From: Clostridiales bacterium
GTDB taxonomy: Bacteria > Bacillota > Clostridia > Christensenellales > CAG-138
DNA length: 64,000 nt
Assembly (NCBI GenBank): GCA_004558525.1
Contig: SFCQ01000003.1
Location: forward strand, 148,117-212,116
Direction: 5' to 3'
Below are positions 1 to 7,188 of the stretch, piece by piece. Position 1 is the stretch's first letter; each line of letters starts with the position of its first letter. The notes below the pieces were generated by a model. That model did not search any database, had not been told where the DNA came from, and saw nothing but the letters and a program-made list of their open reading frames with translations. Position numbers and translations under genes: made by a program.

Positions 1-1072
1 TAAGCACGGCCTCATACATGGTGGTGCTTACCTGGCAGACGCCGCCGCCAGGCTGATCCTCTGTATTTGCGCCGCCCTCTATTACCGCGGGGGCAAGCTG
101 CCAGCCGTATTTTTCATACCTGTCGCCAAGCAGCGTGTTGCAGGAAAGCACATCGCCGGGCTGAAGCACCGTGCCGTATATAAGCCCGCAGGCTTTAGTC
201 ATGTTATGCACGCGCTCCGCACGGCCGTAATTGCCCTTTGCATAGCTCGTGTAGGCGCTGCTCCTCAGCACAAGGCTTTCTTTTAAGGTCTCTATCGTAA
301 CGGTAGGCGGTATCTCCTCGCGCTCAAAGCTCACCGTGCCGTAATTCCTCGCCTCGGTGCGGCTTTCAAGTTCTTCTATAAGCTTCTGCTCGTTAAGGCC
401 GTAGCCGGGCTGGCCTTCAACAAAGTCAAAGCGAAGATCTCTAAGGTCCGTTGTGGTATCATCGTCCGCCTTGCCTATGTTAACGGCGTTTAAGGCGTTT
501 GTCGCGCCGTTCATTTCAAGCTGCTTCACGCTGAACGTAGCCTCCGTAGGGGCAACGTTCACCTGGGCGGCTATATCCGCCGCAAACTGCGCGAAATCCG
601 GCTTTTCTATTGAATAGTCGATAGCGAAGCTCCTGCCGTTTGCGGCTATATCCGCAAGCTCAGCCTGCAGCTCCTCAAGCGTGCCTTCGCGCCCAAGCGC
701 CATAGCTTCGGCAAGCATATCGTCCGTGTTATAGCTTATGGTGAAAAAGCTCTTTTCTATTCTATATTCGTTTTCGCCGTCGCTGACAACAAAGCCAACG
801 TTTTCCGTCAGCTTATCCTCCGCTGTCTTTAGCGCGGAGCTGGCCTCTTCCATAGTCATTCCGGAAACGTCAACCCCGCCCACTGTTATGCCCGTGTGGA
901 ACGTGCCGGAATTTATTATGCTTTGCCTCAGTTCCTCTTCTTTTTCTGCTTTAAGCTTTAAGGCTATCATTATCCCGCCGAGCACGACTGCCGCCGCTAC
1001 AAGGGCAACAAGCACTGTTATAAGCGTTTTCCTGCTGTTCTTTTTCGTCGTTATGCCGGCGTTGTTTTCCAT
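1..1072 (-). CDS. VanW-family cell-wall protein (C-terminus beyond the window)
   Basis: I translated this gene directly from the minus strand; it runs open off the left edge, so about 357 N-terminal residues are visible. It starts MENNAGITTKKN, then has one membrane segment at roughly residues 13-37, so most of the protein should lie outside the cell. A repeat of the type found in YoaR/VanW proteins follows (GGVDVSGMTMEEASSALK near residue 65), and the last visible residues read GGGVCQVSTTMYEAVL, the signature of the VanW domain. VanW occurs in some vancomycin-resistance clusters, but most chromosomal homologues have no proven role, so glycopeptide resistance should not be inferred. The ATG at 1072 is the first in frame after a good promoter. 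Family confident, function unknown. Confidence 0.88.
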   Translation of the reverse strand, partial: MENNAGITTKKNSRKTLITVLVALVAAAVVLGGIMIALKLKAEKEEELRQSIINSGTFHTGITVGGVDVSGMTMEEASSALKTAEDKLTENVGFVVSDGENEYRIEKSFFTISYNTDDMLAEAMALGREGTLEELQAELADIAANGRSFAIDYSIEKPDFAQFAADIAAQVNVAPTEATFSVKQLEMNGATNALNAVNIGKADDDTTTDLRDLRFDFVEGQPGYGLNEQKLIEELESRTEARNYGTVSFEREEIPPTVTIETLKESLVLRSSAYTSYAKGNYGRAERVHNMTKACGLIYGTVLQPGDVLSCNTLLGDRYEKYGWQLAPAVIEGGANTEDQPGGGVCQVSTTMYEAVL

Positions 1073-1122
1073 ATTCTATAAAACCTCTATTTCAAAAAAA
1101 TTTATATACGCAGATATGGTGT

Positions 1123-1151
1123 ATTATATTGTACTTTACTCGCCCTGTAAA
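1123..1151 (-). promoter_or_regulatory. Sigma-A promoter of the VanW-family gene
   Basis: On the minus strand the hexamers TTTACA (1146-1151) and TATAAT (1123-1128) are 17 bp apart, and transcription would begin near 1116, about 45 bases before the ATG. It is arranged back to back with the pantothenate-transport promoter. Confidence 0.7.
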
Positions 1152-1225
1152 GACATGTTTTACGCCTTGCCTGTCACAATTTTATGGAAACCGCGCGCAA
1201 AACCGCGATCCATTTATTCAAGAGC

Positions 1226-1254
1226 TTGATTATCGGCCCGATTACAAGTATAAT
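1226..1254 (+). promoter_or_regulatory. Sigma-A promoter of the pantothenate uptake/kinase pair
   Basis: TTGATT (1226-1231) and TATAAT (1249-1254) are separated by exactly 17 bp. The predicted start near 1261 gives a leader of about 50 bases before the ATG at 1313. I see no known riboswitch in that leader. Confidence 0.75.
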
Positions 1255-1312
1255 CACATCAGCAATGGGGCATTGCCCTACAATAGTTTTTGAGTAAAAA
1301 GGAGCATTGGCA

Positions 1313-1927
1313 ATGAATAACAACAGTGTCGAGAGTCCTATGAAACGCGAACGCATGCGCAGCTTTGTTTTGGCAGCCATGTTTTCTGCCCTTATCATCG
1401 TAATGACCGTTGTGCCCATGACCGGCTATATAACCGTTGGGCCTGTCGAGATAACCACGCTGCATATCGTGGTAGCCATAGGCGCTACGATACTCGGCTG
1501 GAAATACGGCGCACTTTTAGGGCTCGTATGGGGTGTTACATGCGTTATACGCGCATTTACGAATCCGTTATGGATAATGTTCACAAACCCGCTTATATCG
1601 GTGCTGCCGAGGGTGCTCGTAGGCGCCGTTGCGGGACTTGTGTTCAATGGTCTAAGCAAGACCAGGCTCAACAGGACAGTGTGCGCGCTTATAGCGGCCA
1701 TAGCCGCAACGCTTACAAACACCGTGCTCGTATTGAGCGCAATGTATATATTCGGCGGCATGTTTGAAAGCTATCGGGAGTTCTTTGAGCTTTTCAAGAC
1801 CATATTCACTACCATTATAAGTCTTAACGGCGTTATAGAGCTGGCTGCCGCGGCGATAATAGTTCCGCTTGTATACAGGGTAGCAGCCCCAGTATGGTAT
1901 AAGCAGCGCGTGAAGGGAGAAAACTGA
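1313..1927 (+). CDS. panT: ECF transporter S component, probable pantothenate transporter
   Basis: A very hydrophobic protein of 204 residues with about six membrane segments, typical in size for the substrate-binding S subunit of energy-coupling-factor transporters. S subunits capture a vitamin and share a common energising module (EcfA, EcfA', EcfT), not present here. The substrate is inferred from context: the next gene, one base after the stop codon, is pantothenate kinase, so pantothenate (vitamin B5) is the likely cargo and would be trapped by phosphorylation. The start is set at ATG 1313 because GGAG (1301-1304) is 8 bases upstream; a TTG two codons earlier is too close to that site. 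Fold confident, substrate inferred. Confidence 0.82.
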   Translation: MNNNSVESPMKRERMRSFVLAAMFSALIIVMTVVPMTGYITVGPVEITTLHIVVAIGATILGWKYGALLGLVWGVTCVIRAFTNPLWIMFTNPLISVLPRVLVGAVAGLVFNGLSKTRLNRTVCALIAAIAATLTNTVLVLSAMYIFGGMFESYREFFELFKTIFTTIISLNGVIELAAAAIIVPLVYRVAAPVWYKQRVKGEN

Positions 1928-1928
1928 C

Positions 1929-2762
1929 GTGGGCATCGTCCTTGGCATAGATATAGGCGGCTCGACGACAAAGATAGCGGGCTACCTCGAATCCGGCCAG
2001 CGCATAGGCACGCTTAGGGTCGAAGCGTCGGACAGGCTTACCTCGCTCTACGGTGCGATAGGCAACTTTTTAAGCACACGGGGCATCGCGCTCAACGATG
2101 TTGCCTGCTTCGTCATAACCGGCGTCGGCGCAGCGCTTGTTGAGGGCGACATATACGGCATACGCACCGAGCGCATAGACGAATTCGTTGCCATAGGCAA
2201 TGGAGGCCTCGCTTTGAGCGGCAAGGAAGAGGCGCTTGTGGTAAGCCTTGGCACAGGCACGGCATTCGTCCGCGCCGGCAGGCTTGGCTGCGTGCATATA
2301 GGCGGCAGCGGCGTAGGCGGCGGCACGCTTGCGGGACTTTCCTGGCACATATTCCATGAAAACGATCACGGCGCAATGGCGCGCCTTGCCGAGCAGGGCG
2401 ACCTCAGCAAGGTCGATCTTATGATATCCGATATCTGCACCAACGAGGTCGGCACGCTGCCATCGCACATAACGGCGTCAAACTTTGGCAAGATAACCAG
2501 CGCCGCTTCAAAAGAGGATATAGCTATGGGCCTTGTCAACATGGTGTTTCAGACCGTCGGCATGCTCTCCGTGTTCGCGCTGAAAAACGACAAGGTGAAG
2601 GACGTCGTGCTTACCGGCAGCCTTGCCAACATGAGCCTTGCGCCAAAGATAATGAGCGTCGTTGAGGAGATATCGGACGTTAAGTTCTTCATTCCTGAAA
2701 ACGCAACGTTCGCAACGGCCATAGGCGCGGCGCTGCCGTTCGTGGCGGGAGCTAAGCTATAA
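1929..2762 (+). CDS. coaW: Type II pantothenate kinase
   Basis: A 277-residue kinase of the ASKHA fold that phosphorylates pantothenate, the first step of coenzyme A synthesis, in the cytoplasm. The N-terminus carries the phosphate-binding motif DIGGSTTKIAGY, residues near 107-116 read VSLGTGTAFV, and a glycine-rich segment (GGSGVGGGTLAGLS) lies near residue 125; these are typical of type II (eukaryote-like, staphylococcal) PanK. The start is a GTG at 1929, one base after the stop of the transporter gene, with AGGGAG (1914-1919) upstream, so the two are very likely co-transcribed and coupled. A strong terminator follows. Type II enzymes of some bacteria escape feedback inhibition by CoA; that cannot be judged here. 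Confidence 0.93.
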   Translation: MGIVLGIDIGGSTTKIAGYLESGQRIGTLRVEASDRLTSLYGAIGNFLSTRGIALNDVACFVITGVGAALVEGDIYGIRTERIDEFVAIGNGGLALSGKEEALVVSLGTGTAFVRAGRLGCVHIGGSGVGGGTLAGLSWHIFHENDHGAMARLAEQGDLSKVDLMISDICTNEVGTLPSHITASNFGKITSAASKEDIAMGLVNMVFQTVGMLSVFALKNDKVKDVVLTGSLANMSLAPKIMSVVEEISDVKFFIPENATFATAIGAALPFVAGAKL

Positions 2763-2792
2763 TCCATTCACGATGGAACAGCAATACGTAAT

Positions 2793-2827
2793 ACAAGCGT
2801 ACAGTCTCCTTTGTGCTGTACGCTTGT
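2793..2827. terminator. Bidirectional terminator between coaW and pcrA
   Basis: Perfect 12-bp arms ACAAGCGTACAG (2793-2804) and CTGTACGCTTGT (2816-2827) flank an 11-base loop and lie between two convergent genes. T-rich sequence follows on the plus strand (TTGCTTT), so it probably serves both directions. Confidence 0.8.
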
Positions 2828-2832
2828 TTGCT

Positions 2833-4986
2833 TTATACCTCTTTAAGGTTTGCATTAAAGTTTATCTTCCTTGTGGTGGGCAGCTCGTCAAATTTTACGA
2901 CGTATGCCATGCGCTCCTCGTCTATGTCCTCTATCACGCCGTTGCCCATTATGTCGTGGCGCACCCTGTCGCCCACGTTCAACCTTTGCTGCCTGGATAA
3001 GCCTTTGAGCCTGTTGTGCGCGCTTGATATATATCTTTGTGCCTCGGCCTTAAGGCCCGGGTCAAGCTCTGTGCTGTAATCCATAAGCTGCCTGTCTATA
3101 TCAAACACAAATCTTGACGGATAGCGGAACGAGCCGTCAAGCCCCCGCCCCTCGGCATCGGATAGATAAAGCCCCTTTTCAGCCCTTGTCATGGCCACAA
3201 AGGCAAGCCTTCTTTCCTCCTCCATCGCTTCAAAGCTGCTTGTGCGCTTTGAGGGGAACATCCCTTCGTCCAGCCCGCATATGAACACATACGGGAACTC
3301 AAGTCCCTTGGCCGTATGCACGGTCATTAGCTTAACCGCGTTTGGAGCGGCTGCTGCGTCCGCATTAGTAAGCAGCGCCACATGAGAGAGAAAGTCCTCA
3401 AGCCTGCTCTCCTCCCCGCAGCCCGTTTCATATTCGTATACGGCCTGCTTAAGCTCGGCAAGGTTATCGAGCCTATCCTGTGCGCCCTCCGTGCGCAGCG
3501 CCTCCTCATAGCCGGATTCGTTCAATACGGCGCTTAAAAGCTCAGATGCCGGCATGGTATGGTATATGCTGGAAAACCTTTCTATCAGCTTGACAAAGCG
3601 CCTTGCCTGCGTGTTTGCAAACATGGGCTCGTCTATGCTCTTAACAAGCGCGTCGTAAAGCAGGCAGCCGTTCGCAGCGGCATATTCTTTCAGGAAGCGC
3701 ATGCGCTTTTCGCCTATGTTGCGCTTTGGCGTGTTGACTATCCTCATAAAGGACAGATCGTCCCTGTACGCTATAAGCCTCAGGTAGCTCAGCGCATCCT
3801 TTATCTCCATTCTGTCAAAGAACTGCACGCCGCTGTATACTGTGTATGGTATTTCTGCCCGCATAAGGCCCTCTTCTATTGTCCTTGCGATATAATGCGC
3901 CCTGTATAGAATAGTTATATCGCCATACGGTACGCCGGCCTTGCTGAGCTTTTTTATGCGCTCAGCTATTGAGTTTGCTTCCTCCTTTGTTGTTTTGGCG
4001 TGGGAATACACTACCCTTTCGCCCTTAGCCAGCGTCGGTATGAGCTGCTTTTTCATTCTTACGGTATTTTTATCAATAAGCGAGTTTGCCGCCGCTATTA
4101 TTTCCGGGGTCGAGCGGTAGTTCTTCATCATCATTATCGTTTTTACCTTGGGAAAATTCTTGTCAAAATCAAGTATGTGCTTAACGTTTGCCCCTCGCCA
4201 GCTGTATATGGTCTGGTCCGGATCGCCGACTATAAAAAGGTTTTTATGATACGCGCACAGCGCCTGCATAAGCTCGTATTGCAGCCCGTCTATATCCTGA
4301 AACTCGTCTATCATTATGTATTCAAGCCTCTGCTGCCACTTTAGCCTTATTTCGTCCGAGATTGAAAATATATACAGCGTGAATTTGATAAGATCGTTAT
4401 AATCAAGCCCAAAGCATTTCTTCTGCTGATAAAGATAGCCGTAGAATATGACGTCCTTTGCGCTTACGGCTTCATCGTATTTCTTTTTTAACGCGTCTGT
4501 ATCCATCGCTATAACGTCAAGATAATACTGGGGACGGTTTTTGCACTTCTCTATTTCAATCATGTCCCTTGCGTTTGAAAACGTCATGTCCCTAAGCGTC
4601 AGCCCGCGCTCCTCATATATTATTTTGAGCATTGAATCTATATCCGAATTATCCAGCACAAGGAAGCTTTTAGGGTACTGGACAAAGTAGCCGTCCTCCT
4701 GCAGCACGGCTACGCAAAAGCCGTGGAAGGTGCTTATAAAGCCGGTGTCGTTATCGCCGGTAAGGCTGCGTATACGCCTTCTCATCTCGTTTGCCGCCTT
4801 ATTGGTAAACGTTACGCAAAGTATGTTTGCAGGCAATATGCCAACCTCGTTAACAAGATACGCGAACCTGTGCGCAAGCGCCCGTGTTTTTCCGCTGCCG
4901 GCTCCGGCCATAACGCGCACAAAGCCTTCCGTGCTGGTCACGGCGTCGCGCTGTTCATCATTCAAGCCAAATAGAATATCGCCCAT
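2833..4986 (-). CDS. pcrA: ATP-dependent DNA helicase, UvrD/PcrA family
   Basis: A 717-residue superfamily 1A 3'-5' DNA helicase acting in repair, replication restart and removal of recombination filaments. All motifs are visible in order: Walker A AGAGSGKTRA (near residue 28), DEFQD (near 228), GDPDQTIYSWRG (near 255), LMTVHTAKGLEF (near 558) and RRLAFVAMTRA (near 595). The C-terminal VGDRVRHDIMGNGVIEDID resembles the RNA-polymerase-binding Tudor-like end of PcrA. Length is close to the family norm. The start is ATG 4986, preceded by an AAGGCGGAGG-like site. It stands alone, convergent with coaW, and the C39-like gene upstream has its own terminator. Confidence 0.95.
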   Translation of the reverse strand: MGDILFGLNDEQRDAVTSTEGFVRVMAGAGSGKTRALAHRFAYLVNEVGILPANILCVTFTNKAANEMRRRIRSLTGDNDTGFISTFHGFCVAVLQEDGYFVQYPKSFLVLDNSDIDSMLKIIYEERGLTLRDMTFSNARDMIEIEKCKNRPQYYLDVIAMDTDALKKKYDEAVSAKDVIFYGYLYQQKKCFGLDYNDLIKFTLYIFSISDEIRLKWQQRLEYIMIDEFQDIDGLQYELMQALCAYHKNLFIVGDPDQTIYSWRGANVKHILDFDKNFPKVKTIMMMKNYRSTPEIIAAANSLIDKNTVRMKKQLIPTLAKGERVVYSHAKTTKEEANSIAERIKKLSKAGVPYGDITILYRAHYIARTIEEGLMRAEIPYTVYSGVQFFDRMEIKDALSYLRLIAYRDDLSFMRIVNTPKRNIGEKRMRFLKEYAAANGCLLYDALVKSIDEPMFANTQARRFVKLIERFSSIYHTMPASELLSAVLNESGYEEALRTEGAQDRLDNLAELKQAVYEYETGCGEESRLEDFLSHVALLTNADAAAAPNAVKLMTVHTAKGLEFPYVFICGLDEGMFPSKRTSSFEAMEEERRLAFVAMTRAEKGLYLSDAEGRGLDGSFRYPSRFVFDIDRQLMDYSTELDPGLKAEAQRYISSAHNRLKGLSRQQRLNVGDRVRHDIMGNGVIEDIDEERMAYVVKFDELPTTRKINFNANLKEV

Positions 4987-5015
4987 ATTGCCTCCGCCTT
5001 GCTTTGATAATTAAA

Positions 5016-5035
5016 GGGCGGCCCGAAGGTCGCCC
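5016..5035 (-). terminator. Terminator of the C39-like peptidase gene
   Basis: Read on the minus strand, an 8-bp GC-rich stem (GGGCGACC with its partner GGCCGCCC) closes a TTCG tetraloop and is followed by TTTAATTA. It lies 20 bases past the stop codon at 5055 and before the pcrA start. Confidence 0.75.
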
Positions 5036-5054
5036 AACACGCTCAATTATTAGT

Positions 5055-6785
5055 TTAGTGCTTTTTCTTCTTAAGCACAACAAATATTATCGCTATTACG
5101 GCGACTATTGCAGCCGCTATAGCTATTATCGCCCCGTTGCTCAGCCTGCCGCCGTTTGCGTCGTTTTCAGCGGAGGCCGGCTCATTGCTCTCTATCGGCG
5201 CCTCGGTGCTCTCCGGCTCAAGCGTGGCTTCAGGCGCGGCTGTCGCCTCAGGCTCGGCAGCTGCAGCTTCAAGCTGCATTGAGGCTGCATACGTCGTGCC
5301 GTCGTTAACCATAACAAACAGGTTCATCGTTGCCGACTTCATCTGTGAAAGTATGTCGTCCGGCTTTATTATAAGGTAGCCGTTGTCGCTTACCCTTAAG
5401 CCGTAGCGGAAAACGTTGTTAGCGGTGGTAAGCTTCGCCCCTTCGGGCACAGGCCTCGCATCAGCCTCCTCACCTTCAAGGTAATAAGCGATTATGCCGT
5501 TCCCTTCGCCCTTGAGCTTGGCGGCGGTGAAGCTCTTGGGCAGCTTTACCTCCTCGCCGTTTACTACAAGCGCATATTCGTTTTCTCCGCCTTCAACGGG
5601 CTTAAGCTCAGCCGCTATCCTGTTGGGATTGCAGGCGGATACGTTTTCTTCCTTGTCGTGGACTATATAAGCTATTCCGGAGCGCCATGCAGCGTCCAGC
5701 TGATCGGCCTTATAGCGCCTTACGCACTGATCGTCGGCCGAGGCGGCGGAGTCGCTTGAATAGAAGTAGTCAACGCCGTCTATCGTCTCATAGCCGGTTA
5801 TGGTTATAAGATGGCCTGCGGTGTTGTTTGCCGCTCCGTTTTCAAGATAGGGATACTGGCCGTTTGAGTTTGAAGAATATGCAACGCTTATGCCCACGCT
5901 GTAGCCATGCGCAAGCTCCTGGCGCAGTATATCAAGGTCGGCATACTGAACGTAAGCGTCATAGCCATAGCTGCCGGCCGCGGCAACGCTGTAAGACCAG
6001 TTGCCAAAGCCTTCATAATACTTGTCATAATCTATAAGCGCTATCTCCTCCGGCAGCGCGTCCTCTCCCCTATCGTTGAGCAGCACGCATATGGTGGTCG
6101 CGCTGCACATAACGTTCGCGATGCCCCTCTCGCGCACCATCTGGGAATACGCGGGGGTATCGAGCTTCACCTTTTCAGGCAGCTCAAGCGTTTCGCCGTT
6201 GTAAAGCGGGGTTATGTGCTGGCCGTCAAGCGTGTTCTTGTATGTCAGTGCAACCTGCCTTAGGGTTGGCGATACGCCATCCTCGTTGGCATGCAGTGTC
6301 ACCTTGAGCTGAACCCTGCTTGCGGTCTCCCCATCCTTGCCGGAAACGGTGAACGTATCGGTATCCATATAGGCAAGATCGTTTTCGCCGTCAACAGAGG
6401 CGCGGTTTATGCTGCCGCTCCACTTGCCCCAGCTGAGCCAATCGCTCCATGCTTTTTTCATGTCAACATATACCCTTGCGCTGACCTCTATCCATGTTCC
6501 GCTGGGCGTATCGGTATTCCATGAGGCAACAAGGTATTCAAAGGGAGCCGTGCCTATTATATCGCTTGTAAAGCTGCCCTCGGCCGCCCCATCCTTAAGC
6601 GCCACGGCGCCGTTGCCTATGGCTTCGTTTATCTCCGTGTTTTCAAAGCTGCCGTGCATAAAATCCTCCGCCGTAGTGAACAGCACAAGGTTGCCCTCAG
6701 CCTCTCTATCGGCTTTTTCTGCAAGCGCAGGAACACAGATAAGCGCCATTATAAGCGCCAATACCAAAGCGGCATATCTTTTCAT
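5055..6785 (-). CDS. Membrane-anchored C39-like cysteine peptidase
   Basis: A 576-residue surface protein. Residues 1-22 form a signal peptide ending VPALA. The middle (about residues 200-385) matches the C39-like peptidase family: a cysteine in NVMCSATTI followed later by GHLITITGYE, which would supply the catalytic Cys and His. Residues 30-190 look beta-rich, possibly a binding domain. Near the C-terminus an Ala/Glu/Pro-rich spacer is followed by one membrane helix and KKKKH, a stop-transfer tail rather than an LPXTG sorting motif. It probably cleaves or processes peptides at the outer face; the substrate is unknown. It has its own promoter and terminator. Confidence 0.82.
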   Translation of the reverse strand: MKRYAALVLALIMALICVPALAEKADREAEGNLVLFTTAEDFMHGSFENTEINEAIGNGAVALKDGAAEGSFTSDIIGTAPFEYLVASWNTDTPSGTWIEVSARVYVDMKKAWSDWLSWGKWSGSINRASVDGENDLAYMDTDTFTVSGKDGETASRVQLKVTLHANEDGVSPTLRQVALTYKNTLDGQHITPLYNGETLELPEKVKLDTPAYSQMVRERGIANVMCSATTICVLLNDRGEDALPEEIALIDYDKYYEGFGNWSYSVAAAGSYGYDAYVQYADLDILRQELAHGYSVGISVAYSSNSNGQYPYLENGAANNTAGHLITITGYETIDGVDYFYSSDSAASADDQCVRRYKADQLDAAWRSGIAYIVHDKEENVSACNPNRIAAELKPVEGGENEYALVVNGEEVKLPKSFTAAKLKGEGNGIIAYYLEGEEADARPVPEGAKLTTANNVFRYGLRVSDNGYLIIKPDDILSQMKSATMNLFVMVNDGTTYAASMQLEAAAAEPEATAAPEATLEPESTEAPIESNEPASAENDANGGRLSNGAIIAIAAAIVAVIAIIFVVLKKKKH

Positions 6786-6826
6786 ATTTCAGAAAGCCTC
6801 CTGTTTATATATTATCGGTTTTATAT

Positions 6827-6855
6827 ATTGTATCATTGTATTGCGCTTTTTTCAA
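6827..6855 (-). promoter_or_regulatory. Sigma-A promoter of the C39-like gene
   Basis: Minus-strand TTGAAA (6850-6855) and TACAAT (6827-6832) are 17 bp apart; the 5' leader to the ATG at 6785 is about 35 bases and contains AGGAGG. Confidence 0.7.
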
Positions 6856-6912
6856 CTTGTTTGAGCAAAGTCGGTGTTCCATTAAATCTATACCGCCTGA
6901 AAAATGCCAAAA

Positions 6913-6929
6913 CCCCGATGATGATCGGG
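6913..6929. repeat. Left flanking hairpin of dispersed repeat copy A
   Basis: CCCCGATGATGATCGGG is a near-perfect hairpin and is almost identical, in direct orientation, to the terminator hairpin on the far side of the repeat (7139-7158). The two together look like a duplicated target around the repeat. Confidence 0.7.
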
Positions 6930-6930
6930 C

Positions 6931-7139
6931 CTTTCAGTCTGTCAAAAGAGTGGCTGGTCGCCACTTTTTTGAGCTTTTTCGGGTTTCGCCTCTCGCATTC
7001 GCTCCCGGGCGGCAAAACCCGCAAGGTACGAAAACCTATAGGTTTTCATCCGTTCTGACGTGCATACCGTCAGAGCCGGAATAAAGCTTAAGGGGCAGCC
7101 GCCCCATAACAACCCCAGGGTTTTTCGACACTCTGAAAG
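6931..7139 (+). repeat. Dispersed intergenic repeat, copy A
   Basis: About 209 bp that recurs at 27732-27925 (opposite orientation) and, more diverged, at 45145-45310. Conserved blocks include GTGGCTGGTCGCCAC (a hairpin), CGGGTTTCGCC, CCCGCAAGGTACGAAAACC, a CTGACG...CGTCAG hairpin and AGCCGGAATAAAGCTTAAGG. The outer ends are short inverted repeats (CTTTCAGTCTGTCAAAA against CTTTCAGAGTGTCGAAA on the other strand). It has no convincing gene and fills most of the gap between the hnd operon and the C39-like gene. Confidence 0.85.
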
Positions 7140-7158
7140 CCCCGATGATGATCGGGGC
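7139..7158 (-). terminator. Terminator of the hnd operon
   Basis: GCCCCGATGATGATCGGGGC forms a 7-8 bp GC-rich stem 30 bases past the hndC stop codon. On the minus strand the sequence after the stem is TTTCAGAGTGTC, the edge of repeat copy A, so a classical T-run is short. Confidence 0.65.
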
Positions 7159-7188
7159 TTTTGTTGATACTATATTGTTATTTTCTGC

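Noticed and set aside
1..1072. Glycopeptide-resistance determinant
   Set aside because: Only the VanW-type domain is present with no VanHAX or VanRS genes nearby; VanW proteins are widespread in Clostridia.
6931..7139. Group II intron or transposase remnant in the dispersed repeat
   Set aside because: No domain V-like sequence, no reverse-transcriptase or transposase frame in any of the three copies.
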